In this document: positions 1 through 5,258 of the stretch, in pieces
Layout: each line of letters opens with the position of its first letter
How positions within the stretch are numbered: the first letter of the stretch is position 1
Assembly (NCBI GenBank): GCA_030600525.1
Contig: JAUVLX010000124.1
Location: forward strand, 1-9,304
Direction of reading: 5' to 3'
DNA from: Desulfobulbus sp.
GTDB lineage: Bacteria > Desulfobacterota > Desulfobulbia > Desulfobulbales > Desulfobulbaceae
DNA length: 9,304 bases
Notes under the pieces: generated by a model
The model's input: the letters and a program-made list of their open reading frames with translations, nothing else
Databases searched by the model: none
What the model was told of the DNA's origin: nothing
Program-made: the position numbers and the translations under genes

Positions 1-710
1 ATAATGTTTTCCGGTAGCCCGGTTACTGCCCTGGCAAAGTCAAGGTCTTCAATCTCCTGGTGATAGCCAATACCTGCATTATGTACAGTTACAACTGCGC
101 CTGTATGGCGAAAGAAATGTCTGTAACCGCTATTTTCACGCATCATAGCCGGCAGAATTGCAGAGTGTCCATCCTGACAATGGACCACCCATGGAGCATC
201 CTTGCAGAGAATCATCATTTCAAGGGATGCCTTCTGGAGCAGAATATTCATGGCAAAATAATCGTAATGCCCACTCCCCTGCTTCTGCCAAGAGAGTCCC
301 AGTTCTTCCTCGCTGGTATATGTGTAGACCCCCTGTTTATCTCCAAACCGTTCTGCCTCAACCAGGTAGACGCTTACACCGTTTATCAATTGCGACCAGA
401 TGGCGACCATCTCCCGGCGTTCCTGTTCGGGATAATCCATGTCCACAGTAAAACAGCTCTCAAACTGACGCCCGCAGATAACTCCAGCTTTAGTTCCTGA
501 GATGGTAAGCGGGCTAAACCCAAACTGTTCAGGATCCATAAAACCGTATCTCGGCAACATCACTCGAACCGAAAATCCCCCTTCTCCAGCAAGGAATTCT
601 GCCAGCTGACGGCAGACATCTTTGACACCTCCAGCTCCGGCAAGGCCGTCATATTCTCGACTCACCATCCAAATAGTGGTATCGGTGTGTATACTTTGTT
701 CAGTTTTCAC
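1..710 (-). CDS. glgA: Glycogen/starch synthase (GT5), N-terminal part, runs off the left edge
   Basis: The minus strand is open for 236 codons from a GTG at 708-710 to the window edge. Glycogen synthase transfers glucose from ADP-glucose (or UDP-glucose) to the growing alpha-1,4-glucan in the cytoplasm. What is seen is the GT5 N-terminal Rossmann half: a first strand with VSREYDG (residues 16-22), a glycine loop GAGGVKDV (25-32), VRVMLPRYG (48-56), a nucleotide-side strand VVHCQDGHSA (175-184) matching the family H-x-H-D-W-H-T-A-L pattern, and VTVHNAG (207-213) matching T-I-H-N. The usual K-x-G-G-L lysine is glycine 25 here. The start is uncertain: no ATG occurs before codon 15 (666-668), the in-frame stop is at 723-725, and neither start has a clear ribosome binding site. 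It lies 80 bp downstream of aroK on the same strand. The C-terminal catalytic half is outside the window. A GT5-like glycosyltransferase of another specificity is possible. Confidence 0.8.
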   Translation of the reverse strand, partial: MKTEQSIHTDTTIWMVSREYDGLAGAGGVKDVCRQLAEFLAGEGGFSVRVMLPRYGFMDPEQFGFSPLTISGTKAGVICGRQFESCFTVDMDYPEQERREMVAIWSQLINGVSVYLVEAERFGDKQGVYTYTSEEELGLSWQKQGSGHYDYFAMNILLQKASLEMMILCKDAPWVVHCQDGHSAILPAMMRENSGYRHFFRHTGAVVTVHNAGIGYHQEIEDLDFARAVTGLPENI

Positions 711-733
711 AGGTGTACTCGATCAAGTATTTT

Positions 734-771
734 TAACATTTGCTTTCACGGTTTAATCGGCAAGAATGTTA
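734..771. repeat. Imperfect inverted repeat in the glgA leader
   Basis: TAACATTTGC (734-743) can pair with GCAAGAATGTTA (760-771), a 10-bp stem with a 2-base bulge and a 16-base loop. It sits in the 80-bp gap between the aroK stop and the glgA start. Neither side is followed by a convincing T-run on the minus strand, so it is not a standard terminator. It could be leader structure or chance. Confidence 0.25.
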
Positions 772-790
772 CCAAAAAGGCCACCGAAAG

Positions 791-1336
791 TCACCCTGAC
801 ACCTCAATAAAACGGCCTAGAATCTGCTCCACAAGCTCTACGGGTGTCCTGGTAGCGGTATCAAGTGTCATGTCAGAACCGGATTGATATAAAGGTGACC
901 GTCGGGCAAGCACCTCTGCTACTTCATCCTCGATATTTTGTGATGTCAACGCAGGACGCTGCTTACTACTCGTGTCATCTGCTGCCATACGGCTAAGAAT
1001 AGTCTCTTTGTCAGCCTGAAGCCAAACAATAAAATGCCCTGATCTCAAGAGCGGCCAAATATCTTCATGCTCAATGGCCCCGCCACCTACGGCAAGCACT
1101 GTTTTTTTTTGCCCAGCCATTTCCTGCAACAAGGCTCGCTCAACCGTCCTGAATCCCTGCCATCCACGCTCTGCAACAATTGCCGCCACCGTTTGTTGAT
1201 TGCGCCGGCATAATTCATGATCAGTATCGATAAAGTGGTACCCTAAGCGCTCGGCAAGGAGCTTACCGATCAACGACTTGCCGGTAGCGCGAAATCCGGT
1301 CAAGAGGATACTGTGCATTGTCTTTTTCATAATCAT
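791..1336 (-). CDS. aroK: Shikimate kinase
   Basis: This enzyme phosphorylates the 3-hydroxyl of shikimate with ATP in the chorismate pathway for aromatic amino acids. The 181-residue protein has the family layout: Walker A GFRATGKS (residues 14-21), the shikimate-binding DTD (37-39), GWQGFRTVE (58-66) with the substrate-contacting arginine, the Walker-B-like VLAVGGGA (80-87), and a lid region with RPAL (about residue 127). Length is close to the usual 170-175 residues plus a few N-terminal residues. Three ATG codons are possible (1334-1336, 1328-1330, 1316-1318); none has a strong ribosome binding site, and the third would give a protein starting right before the first strand. It is divergent from cbpA and upstream of glgA on the same strand, with an 80-bp gap that allows cotranscription. 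AroL is not distinguishable from AroK here. Confidence 0.95.
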   Translation of the reverse strand: MIMKKTMHSILLTGFRATGKSLIGKLLAERLGYHFIDTDHELCRRNQQTVAAIVAERGWQGFRTVERALLQEMAGQKKTVLAVGGGAIEHEDIWPLLRSGHFIVWLQADKETILSRMAADDTSSKQRPALTSQNIEDEVAEVLARRSPLYQSGSDMTLDTATRTPVELVEQILGRFIEVSG

Positions 1337-1465
1337 TTTCAGCGTAAAGGAAAACAGAGAGAATCTTCACCAGCAAAATACGGCATTTTTTTTCTTTTCT
1401 TTTTCAATGGGTACTCTTAGTGTATTGTTAACTGAGATTTTTTCAAGATTCAAATAAGATAGCCT
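1337..1465. promoter_or_regulatory. Divergent intergenic region between aroK and cbpA
   Basis: This 129-bp gap must hold the promoters for the leftward aroK-glgA pair and for the rightward cbpA run. It is AT-rich, with a long T-tract on the plus strand (about 1385-1405) that could act as an UP-like or bent element. I could not place convincing -35/-10 pairs for either direction; TTGTTA (1425-1430) lacks a good partner. No clear sigma-32 type heat-shock promoter is visible. The cbpA start has only a weak ribosome binding site (TAAGATAG just upstream). Confidence 0.45.
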
Positions 1466-1849
1466 ATGGAATACAAAGATTATTATCAAATATTAGAAGT
1501 TTCTCGAGATGCCACTCAGGAGCAGATCAAGCAGGCTTACAGGAAAGGTGCGCGTAAATTCCACCCTGATGTTAACAAGTCAGCCGAAGCCGAAAAAAAT
1601 TCAAAGAACTCGGTGAGGCTAACGAGGTCCTTAAAGATCCTGAAAAACGAGCCGCATACGACAAGTTCGGCAGCAATTGGGAAAACGGCCAGGACTTTGA
1701 ACCACCCCCTAACTGGGATGCGGGCTTCCAATTTGGAGGTACAGGACACACAGGAGCAGATCCCACAGGATTCAGTGATTTTTTCGAAACCCTGTTTGGC
1801 CGCAGTCAATTTGATAGCAGCCAAAGACATCACACAACCTTTCGCATGA
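1466..1849 (+). CDS. Unshifted product: truncated J-domain plus out-of-frame tail
   Basis: Without frameshifting, translation gives 127 residues: the first 44 or 45 are J-domain helices I-III including HPD (33-35), and the rest (from about residue 46) is an out-of-frame tail unlike any Hsp40. The tail is basic, has no recognisable domain, and ends at the TGA at 1847-1849. Helix IV of the J-domain would be missing. This is listed as the literal reading of the sequence; I doubt that it is a designed protein. Confidence 0.4.
   Translation: MEYKDYYQILEVSRDATQEQIKQAYRKGARKFHPDVNKSAEAEKNSKNSVRLTRSLKILKNEPHTTSSAAIGKTARTLNHPLTGMRASNLEVQDTQEQIPQDSVIFSKPCLAAVNLIAAKDITQPFA
1593..1600 (+). other. Frameshift site: A7 run ending in A AAA AAT
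   Basis: Seven A residues are followed by T. In the cbpA frame the codons are GAA AAA AAT, so the heptamer A AAA AAT has the X XXY YYZ form of a -1 slippery site. A slip here continues directly into the open CbpA frame at TTC (1600-1602). One additional A would do the same. I see no Shine-Dalgarno-like stimulator at the usual distance upstream and only a weak possible stem downstream (CTCG/CGAG at about 1609-1626), so programmed recoding is not well supported. Confidence 0.5.
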
Positions 1850-2415
1850 AAGGTGAGGATCAGCACGCCAAGGTTATACTGCACCTCCGAGACGCCTTTC
1901 ATGGCGCGAAACAAACCATGACTCTAAGCAGGCCCGTTGTTGATAATCAGGGGCATGTGATAACGACCCCGCACACCCTCCATGTTGCCATTCCCAAAGG
2001 TATAATTGAGGGGCAGCGCATTCGGCTTGAAGGCCAAGGCCTTCCCGGAACCGGTGGGAGTACCGCAGGGGATCTTTATCTTGAGATTGCCTTTCAGGAA
2101 GACAACCTTTTCCACGCAGAGAAACGAGATATTCACATGACCTTGCCCATTACTCCTTGGGAGGCTGCCTTAGGCGCATCGGTAACCGTGCCGACTCTTG
2201 CAGGTAATGTAACCCTCAAAATTGCGCAAGGTTCACAAGGTGGAAAAAAATTACGCCTCAAAGGTAAAGGACTCTCCACGGAACGCCAAAAAGGCGATCA
2301 AATAGTTACCTTGAGAGTGGTTGTCCCAGAAGCAGTAACAGATGAACAGAAAAAATTATACGCAACCATGGCCGAAATCATGCCCGCAAATCCTCGTCAA
2401 AAACTGGGAGTTTGA
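1846..2415 (+). CDS. CbpA C-terminal substrate-binding domains as a separate reading frame
   Basis: From the ATG at 1846-1848 this frame encodes 189 residues, equal to residues 128-316 of the restored CbpA: both beta-sheet C-terminal domains and the dimerisation end. Its ATG overlaps the TGA of the unshifted frame as ATGA, a layout that permits termination-reinitiation. No ribosome binding site lies just upstream. More likely it is simply the 3' part of the interrupted cbpA. The stop TGA (2413-2415) is one base before the cbpM start. Confidence 0.5.
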   Translation: MKGEDQHAKVILHLRDAFHGAKQTMTLSRPVVDNQGHVITTPHTLHVAIPKGIIEGQRIRLEGQGLPGTGGSTAGDLYLEIAFQEDNLFHAEKRDIHMTLPITPWEAALGASVTVPTLAGNVTLKIAQGSQGGKKLRLKGKGLSTERQKGDQIVTLRVVVPEAVTDEQKKLYATMAEIMPANPRQKLGV

Positions 2416-2416
2416 C

Positions 2417-2722
2417 ATGGGAGACATCCAATATTTACAGGGCACCGTACTCAACGAAGAGATGCAGTGCTCCCTAGCCGAAATCTGTCGATTCTGCGGA
2501 GTAACAGCAGAACGCATCCATGAAATGGTGGAAGAGGGGGTTATTTCACCCCATGGGGTATCCCCCCGGGAGTGGAATTTTACTACCATTGAAATCAGGC
2601 GGGTACAAACAACGGTGCGGCTGCAAAACGATTTGCAAGTCAACCTGCCAGGATGTGCACTGGTACTTGACCTGATTGAAGAGCTTGAAGAACTGCGCTT
2701 TCTTAATCGCAGGCATACTTGA
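2417..2722 (+). CDS. cbpM: Chaperone modulator CbpM
   Basis: CbpM binds the J-domain of CbpA and inhibits its co-chaperone and DNA-binding activities. The 101-residue protein equals E. coli CbpM in length. It has a MerR-like helix-turn-helix at residues about 18-45 (LAEICRFCGVTAERIHEMVEEGVISP), here quoted by its ends LAEICRFCG and EMVEEGVISP, then W (about 53), an RRVQTTVRLQNDL helix and a C-terminal helix LIEELEELRFLNRR that matches the family pattern. The ATG at 2417 is chosen because GGGAG (2406-2410) is a good ribosome binding site 6 bases upstream and it follows the cbpA stop by one base; a longer in-frame start at 2342 would lie inside cbpA. The intact cbpM next to an interrupted cbpA is notable. 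The stop overlaps the rmuC start as TTGA. Confidence 0.88.
   Translation: MGDIQYLQGTVLNEEMQCSLAEICRFCGVTAERIHEMVEEGVISPHGVSPREWNFTTIEIRRVQTTVRLQNDLQVNLPGCALVLDLIEELEELRFLNRRHT
2536..2567 (+). repeat. Nested inverted repeats inside cbpM
   Basis: A perfect 12-base palindrome ACCCCATGGGGT (2548-2559) is flanked by GGGGG (2536-2540) and CCCCCC (2562-2567), which can pair with each other around it or with the inner arms. The segment codes for the residues around GVISPHGVSP of CbpM. It may be a strong RNA structure in the mRNA, or chance from G/C runs. Confidence 0.4.
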
Positions 2723-4110
2723 CAGTACCTGATACACCTCTATTTATTTCGCAAGTGTCCCAAATTCAATATTTTTTCCAACAACTCGACCCGGTTGCCA
2801 TTGCTCTGGGCCTAGGGTGTGGTCTGCTTCTCACCCCTTTTCTTGTATTACTGTTCCTGGGTAGAGTGCGCAGACAACTCCTGGTCACTCAAATCCGATT
2901 TGACAGGCTCAATCAAGACGGGGAGCAACAGCAGACAATCATTGAGAGGTTACGTCAGGAGCGTGATACCCTTCGTCAGGAGTATGAAACACTTGGCCGT
3001 GACAATGCAGGACTCCGAGCAAGGTGCTCTGGCATGGAAAATCAGCTTGAAGAACGGGAACTAGTACTGGAAGCAACTCAAAACCAAGTTGAACAAAAAT
3101 TTGAGCTCTTGGCGAGTGAAATCCTGACCGAAAAGAGTTCACTCATCAACCATCAGCACGAATCGACGCTCAAACTGCTCCTCTCCCCCTTTCACAAACA
3201 GCTCCAGGAGTTCCAGCACAAAGTTGACGATGTGTATGACCGTGAGACACGGGACAGGGTAGCCATCACCACCGAAATACAGCATCTCCGCCAACTCAAC
3301 GAACGGCTCAGCAACGATGCCGTTAACCTGACAGAGGCGCTTCAGGGCAAAAATAAACTGCAGGGCCAATGGGGTGAAATGGTCCTTGAAAAAATTCTTG
3401 AAGAATCAGGTCTCCGCAAGGGACGGGAGTATACAACCCAAGTCAGCCTGCTGTCGGAATCAGGGGCTAGACGCCAACCCGATGTAATCGTCCACCTCCC
3501 AGGAAAACGAGACGTCATCATAGATGCCAAGGTATCCCTGAAGGCTTTTACCCAAGCCCATGGTGAAGACGATGAAAAGCGACGCCAGAAATACAATGTG
3601 AGACATCTTGATTCTGTCAAACGACACGTCACCTCCCTCGCATCCAAACAGTATCATCAGCTGGAAGGTGTCAGCAGCATGGATTTTGTGCTGCTCTTCA
3701 TCCCGGTTGAGGCCGCATTTCAAAAAACACTGGAAAACGATCCAGAAATCCTGTCCAGGTCCATGCGTAAACAAGTCATTTTGTGCAGCCCCTCAACCTT
3801 ACTGGCTATCCTCCGGACCATACAACACCTGTGGCGTCTGGATGAACAAAACCGCAACGGTTTAATCATTGCCAAACAGGCGGGGAATCTTTATGATAAA
3901 TTTGTAGGCTTTATTGAAACATTTGAAGAAATAGGGACACGTTTGCAGCAGTCGCAACAAGCATGGCACCTCGCTAAAAAAAGGCTGAGCAGCGGCAGAG
4001 GCAACCTGATAAAAAGAGCTGAGCACCTCAAGGAACTGGGAGTGCAAACAGATCGAGAACTAGCAAACGTCCTCAAAGAATCAACAAACTCACATGGAGA
4101 AGAATCATGA
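2719..4110 (+). CDS. rmuC: DNA recombination protein RmuC
   Basis: RmuC limits recombination between short inverted repeats; it is thought to be a membrane-anchored nuclease-like protein, though its activity is not well defined. The 463-residue protein has the family order: one N-terminal membrane segment (about residues 26-48, hydrophobic), a long coiled coil (about 58-130) and the RmuC domain (about 150-450). Seen motifs include GQWGEMVLEKILEESGL (216-232), RQPDVIVHLPG (252-262) and VIIDAKVSLKAF (266-277); D255 and D269-x-K271 fit the predicted PD-(D/E)xK active site. Further on are SMDFVLLFIPVEAAF and the LRTIQHLWRLDEQNRN helix. E. coli RmuC is 475 residues. The start is TTG (2719-2721), overlapping the cbpM stop TGA and preceded by a weak AGG; GTG at 2755 is an alternative but would cut only the extreme N-terminus. 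The stop overlaps the next gene as ATGA. Confidence 0.92.
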   Translation: MTVPDTPLFISQVSQIQYFFQQLDPVAIALGLGCGLLLTPFLVLLFLGRVRRQLLVTQIRFDRLNQDGEQQQTIIERLRQERDTLRQEYETLGRDNAGLRARCSGMENQLEERELVLEATQNQVEQKFELLASEILTEKSSLINHQHESTLKLLLSPFHKQLQEFQHKVDDVYDRETRDRVAITTEIQHLRQLNERLSNDAVNLTEALQGKNKLQGQWGEMVLEKILEESGLRKGREYTTQVSLLSESGARRQPDVIVHLPGKRDVIIDAKVSLKAFTQAHGEDDEKRRQKYNVRHLDSVKRHVTSLASKQYHQLEGVSSMDFVLLFIPVEAAFQKTLENDPEILSRSMRKQVILCSPSTLLAILRTIQHLWRLDEQNRNGLIIAKQAGNLYDKFVGFIETFEEIGTRLQQSQQAWHLAKKRLSSGRGNLIKRAEHLKELGVQTDRELANVLKESTNSHGEES

Positions 4111-4550
4111 AACATATGACTATTACTGCAATTGTCCTGATGGCACTGTTATCGGGTTGTGCAAATATGAACAAAGCCCAGACCGGAGCTGTTGGCGGTG
4201 CTGCCGGCGGCGCTCTCATTGGACAGATGATCGGTCATAACACCGAGGCCACATTGATTGGCGCAGCGGTCGGCACCATGCTCGGTTATATCGTTGGTAA
4301 TGAAATGGATAAGTACGACAAACAGCAGTTAAACCATGTTTATGAACGCGGAGTTTCCAACCAACGTTCAGCTTGGGTTAACCCTGACAGCGGCAACCAG
4401 TATGCAGTTACGCCGCAACCTGCTTTCCAGAACCAGACGACTAACCAAGTCTGCAGGAAAGCAGAAATAAATGCAGTTATTGACGGTAAAAATCAAAAAA
4501 CCTATACCACAGCCTGTCGCGACGCCAATGGTCAGTGGCAGCTGCAATAA
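4107..4550 (+). CDS. Glycine-zipper lipoprotein, 17-kDa surface antigen type
   Basis: This is a 147-residue predicted outer-membrane lipoprotein. The signal peptide ends in the lipobox LLSG-C with lipidated Cys18. Residues 27-64 are a glycine zipper (GAVGGAAGGALIGQMIG and IGAAVGTMLGYIVG) that can insert in or pack against a membrane. The C-terminal part holds two cysteines (C116 and C137) around a DGK motif, with CRDANGQW at 137-144, as in the 17-kDa surface antigen family. The ATG at 4107 has a good ribosome binding site, GGAGA (4096-4100), and overlaps the rmuC stop as ATGA. Residue 19 is Ala rather than Asp, so export to the outer membrane by Lol is expected. Its role is unknown; related proteins affect envelope stability. 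It sits between rmuC and yjbQ without a gap. Confidence 0.88.
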   Translation: MKHMTITAIVLMALLSGCANMNKAQTGAVGGAAGGALIGQMIGHNTEATLIGAAVGTMLGYIVGNEMDKYDKQQLNHVYERGVSNQRSAWVNPDSGNQYAVTPQPAFQNQTTNQVCRKAEINAVIDGKNQKTYTTACRDANGQWQLQ

Positions 4551-4570
4551 CAACGAGACAATATCGTCGT

Positions 4571-4972
4571 ATGCTATCCGGAGAATTTGGTGTAGGCACA
4601 TCCTCACCCATGGAACTTATCGATGTCACCAGCCAACTACAGGACATCATAGCTAAAAATAACATTGCCCAGGGTTTATGTACCATCTTTAATCCCCATA
4701 CTACGGCCGGAGTCACCATCAACGAAGGAGCCGATCCTGATGTGCAGGACGACATCATTGGCGCCATACGTCGAATTGTCCCCTCCGATTATCCGTATAA
4801 ACATAGGGAGGGAAACTCTCCCTCCCATGTTATGGCAACTCTGACAGGCAGTTCTGTGTCGCTTTTCGTTGCCCAAGGGCAATTGCAACTCGGCACCTGG
4901 CAACGCATTTTTTTCTGTGAATTCGACGGCCCTCGTCAACGGAAACTCACCTGGCAGATTCTGTCAGGCTGA
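4571..4972 (+). CDS. yjbQ: YjbQ/UPF0047 family protein
   Basis: The protein belongs to the UPF0047/YjbQ family of small beta-rich trimers; E. coli YjbQ has been reported to have weak thiamine phosphate synthase activity, but the cellular role is unsettled. The 133-residue form from ATG 4571 shows the family motifs in order: ELIDVTSQ (15-22), HTTAG (43-47), NEGADPDV (51-58), a conserved H-x-x-x-N-x-x-x-H patch (H78, N82, H86), LTGSS (91-95), LGTWQRIFF (107-115) and E117. These histidines and acids are candidates for metal or substrate binding. A GTG at 4535 would add 12 residues and overlap the lipoprotein gene; the ATG is preferred because it gives the usual N-terminus, although no strong ribosome binding site precedes it. 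It is 20 bp after the lipoprotein stop and 32 bp before the hypothetical gene. Confidence 0.88.
   Translation: MLSGEFGVGTSSPMELIDVTSQLQDIIAKNNIAQGLCTIFNPHTTAGVTINEGADPDVQDDIIGAIRRIVPSDYPYKHREGNSPSHVMATLTGSSVSLFVAQGQLQLGTWQRIFFCEFDGPRQRKLTWQILSG
4800..4831 (+). repeat. Strong stem-loop inside yjbQ
   Basis: The arms AACAT-A-GGGAGGGA (4800-4813) and TCCCTCCCATGTT (4819-4831) pair over 13 bp with one bulged A (4805) and a 5-base loop AACTC (4814-4818). It lies within the coding sequence of the conserved H78-N82-H86 patch. No T-run follows, so it is not an intrinsic terminator of the usual kind. It may affect translation or mRNA processing, or be a coding accident. Confidence 0.6.
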
Positions 4973-5004
4973 TACTGCCGCTCCAATTATCTCCAAGGTT
5001 ATCT

Positions 5005-5220
5005 ATGCTGTTTGGCCTCAACCGTGCTACAGATGAAAAATCCATCCAGGAATTACTGGAACAATTTTCAAAACGAAAACTCACCGATGTGCTTGTGCCT
5101 CGCATGACCGATGATGAAATTAACCAACTCGTCGAACAGCTCATGGGAATAATGCGCAATCATCTCTCTGATGAAGAATACCACAGCCTTTTGCTCGACG
5201 ATCCCCATCATCGTCATTAA
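5005..5220 (+). CDS. Hypothetical 71-residue protein
   Basis: I do not recognise this protein. It is 71 residues, soluble and acidic apart from a histidine-rich end (DDPHHRH). It appears mostly helical, with two similar blocks: a first helix ending in SKRKLTDVLVPRM, and a second around TDDEINQLVEQLMGIMR and LSDEEYHSLL. There is no signal peptide or membrane segment. The ATG at 5005 is preceded by AAGG (4995-4998) at a good distance, and it fits neatly in the run with 32 bp before and 38 bp after, which supports a real gene. The frame and spacing suggest cotranslation with yjbQ and the UbiD gene. The terminal HHRH could bind metal, but this is a guess. Confidence 0.72.
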   Translation: MLFGLNRATDEKSIQELLEQFSKRKLTDVLVPRMTDDEINQLVEQLMGIMRNHLSDEEYHSLLLDDPHHRH

Positions 5221-5258
5221 TCTTCAGGCCAAGATAACCCTTACCTTGCAGATGCCCC

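Larger units (their letters stand above)
1466..2415 (+). pseudogene. cbpA: CbpA-type DnaJ co-chaperone, reading frame interrupted by a -1 frameshift
   Basis: CbpA is a class II Hsp40 that stimulates DnaK and also binds curved DNA. The N-terminal frame encodes a J-domain (residues 1-45 so far) with HPD at 33-35. At the A-run 1593-1599 the frame is lost. Reading the next codon from T1600 restores helix IV with AYDKFG, a short G/F-rich linker with aromatic residues, and two C-terminal substrate-binding domains without a zinc finger. Features close to E. coli CbpA are GQRIRLEGQG, TPWEAALGASVTVPTLAG and LRLKGKGL. Restored length is 316 residues against 306 in E. coli. No stop occurs in the restored frame between 1600 and 2413. 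The C-terminal part is fully preserved, which argues for a recent indel, an assembly error in a homopolymer, or recoding, rather than an old pseudogene. The start is the ATG at 1466, the only one placed before the J-domain. cbpM follows after one base. Confidence 0.9.

Noticed and set aside
60..500. Open plus-strand frame of 146 codons
   Set aside because: It lies opposite the glycogen synthase frame, which has clear GT5 motifs; the plus-strand reading shows no known domain.
1384..1405. T-rich tract as an intrinsic terminator
   Set aside because: No GC-rich stem precedes it on either strand, and the flanking genes diverge.
1537..1914. Antisense open frame of 125 codons under cbpA
   Set aside because: It mirrors the coding constraint of cbpA, has no ribosome binding site and no recognisable domain.
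2029..2044. Perfect inverted repeat GAAGGCC-AA-GGCCTTC in cbpA
   Set aside because: Short, codes for a conserved glycine-rich segment and has a two-base loop; probably chance.
2342..2416. Upstream ATG that would lengthen CbpM by 25 residues
   Set aside because: It lies inside cbpA; the ATG at 2417 has a good ribosome binding site and gives the family length.
3342..3774. Antisense open frames inside rmuC
   Set aside because: Shadows of the strong RmuC reading frame; no domain or start signals.
4535..4570. GTG start that would extend YjbQ by 12 residues
   Set aside because: It overlaps the lipoprotein coding sequence; the ATG at 4571 gives the usual family N-terminus.
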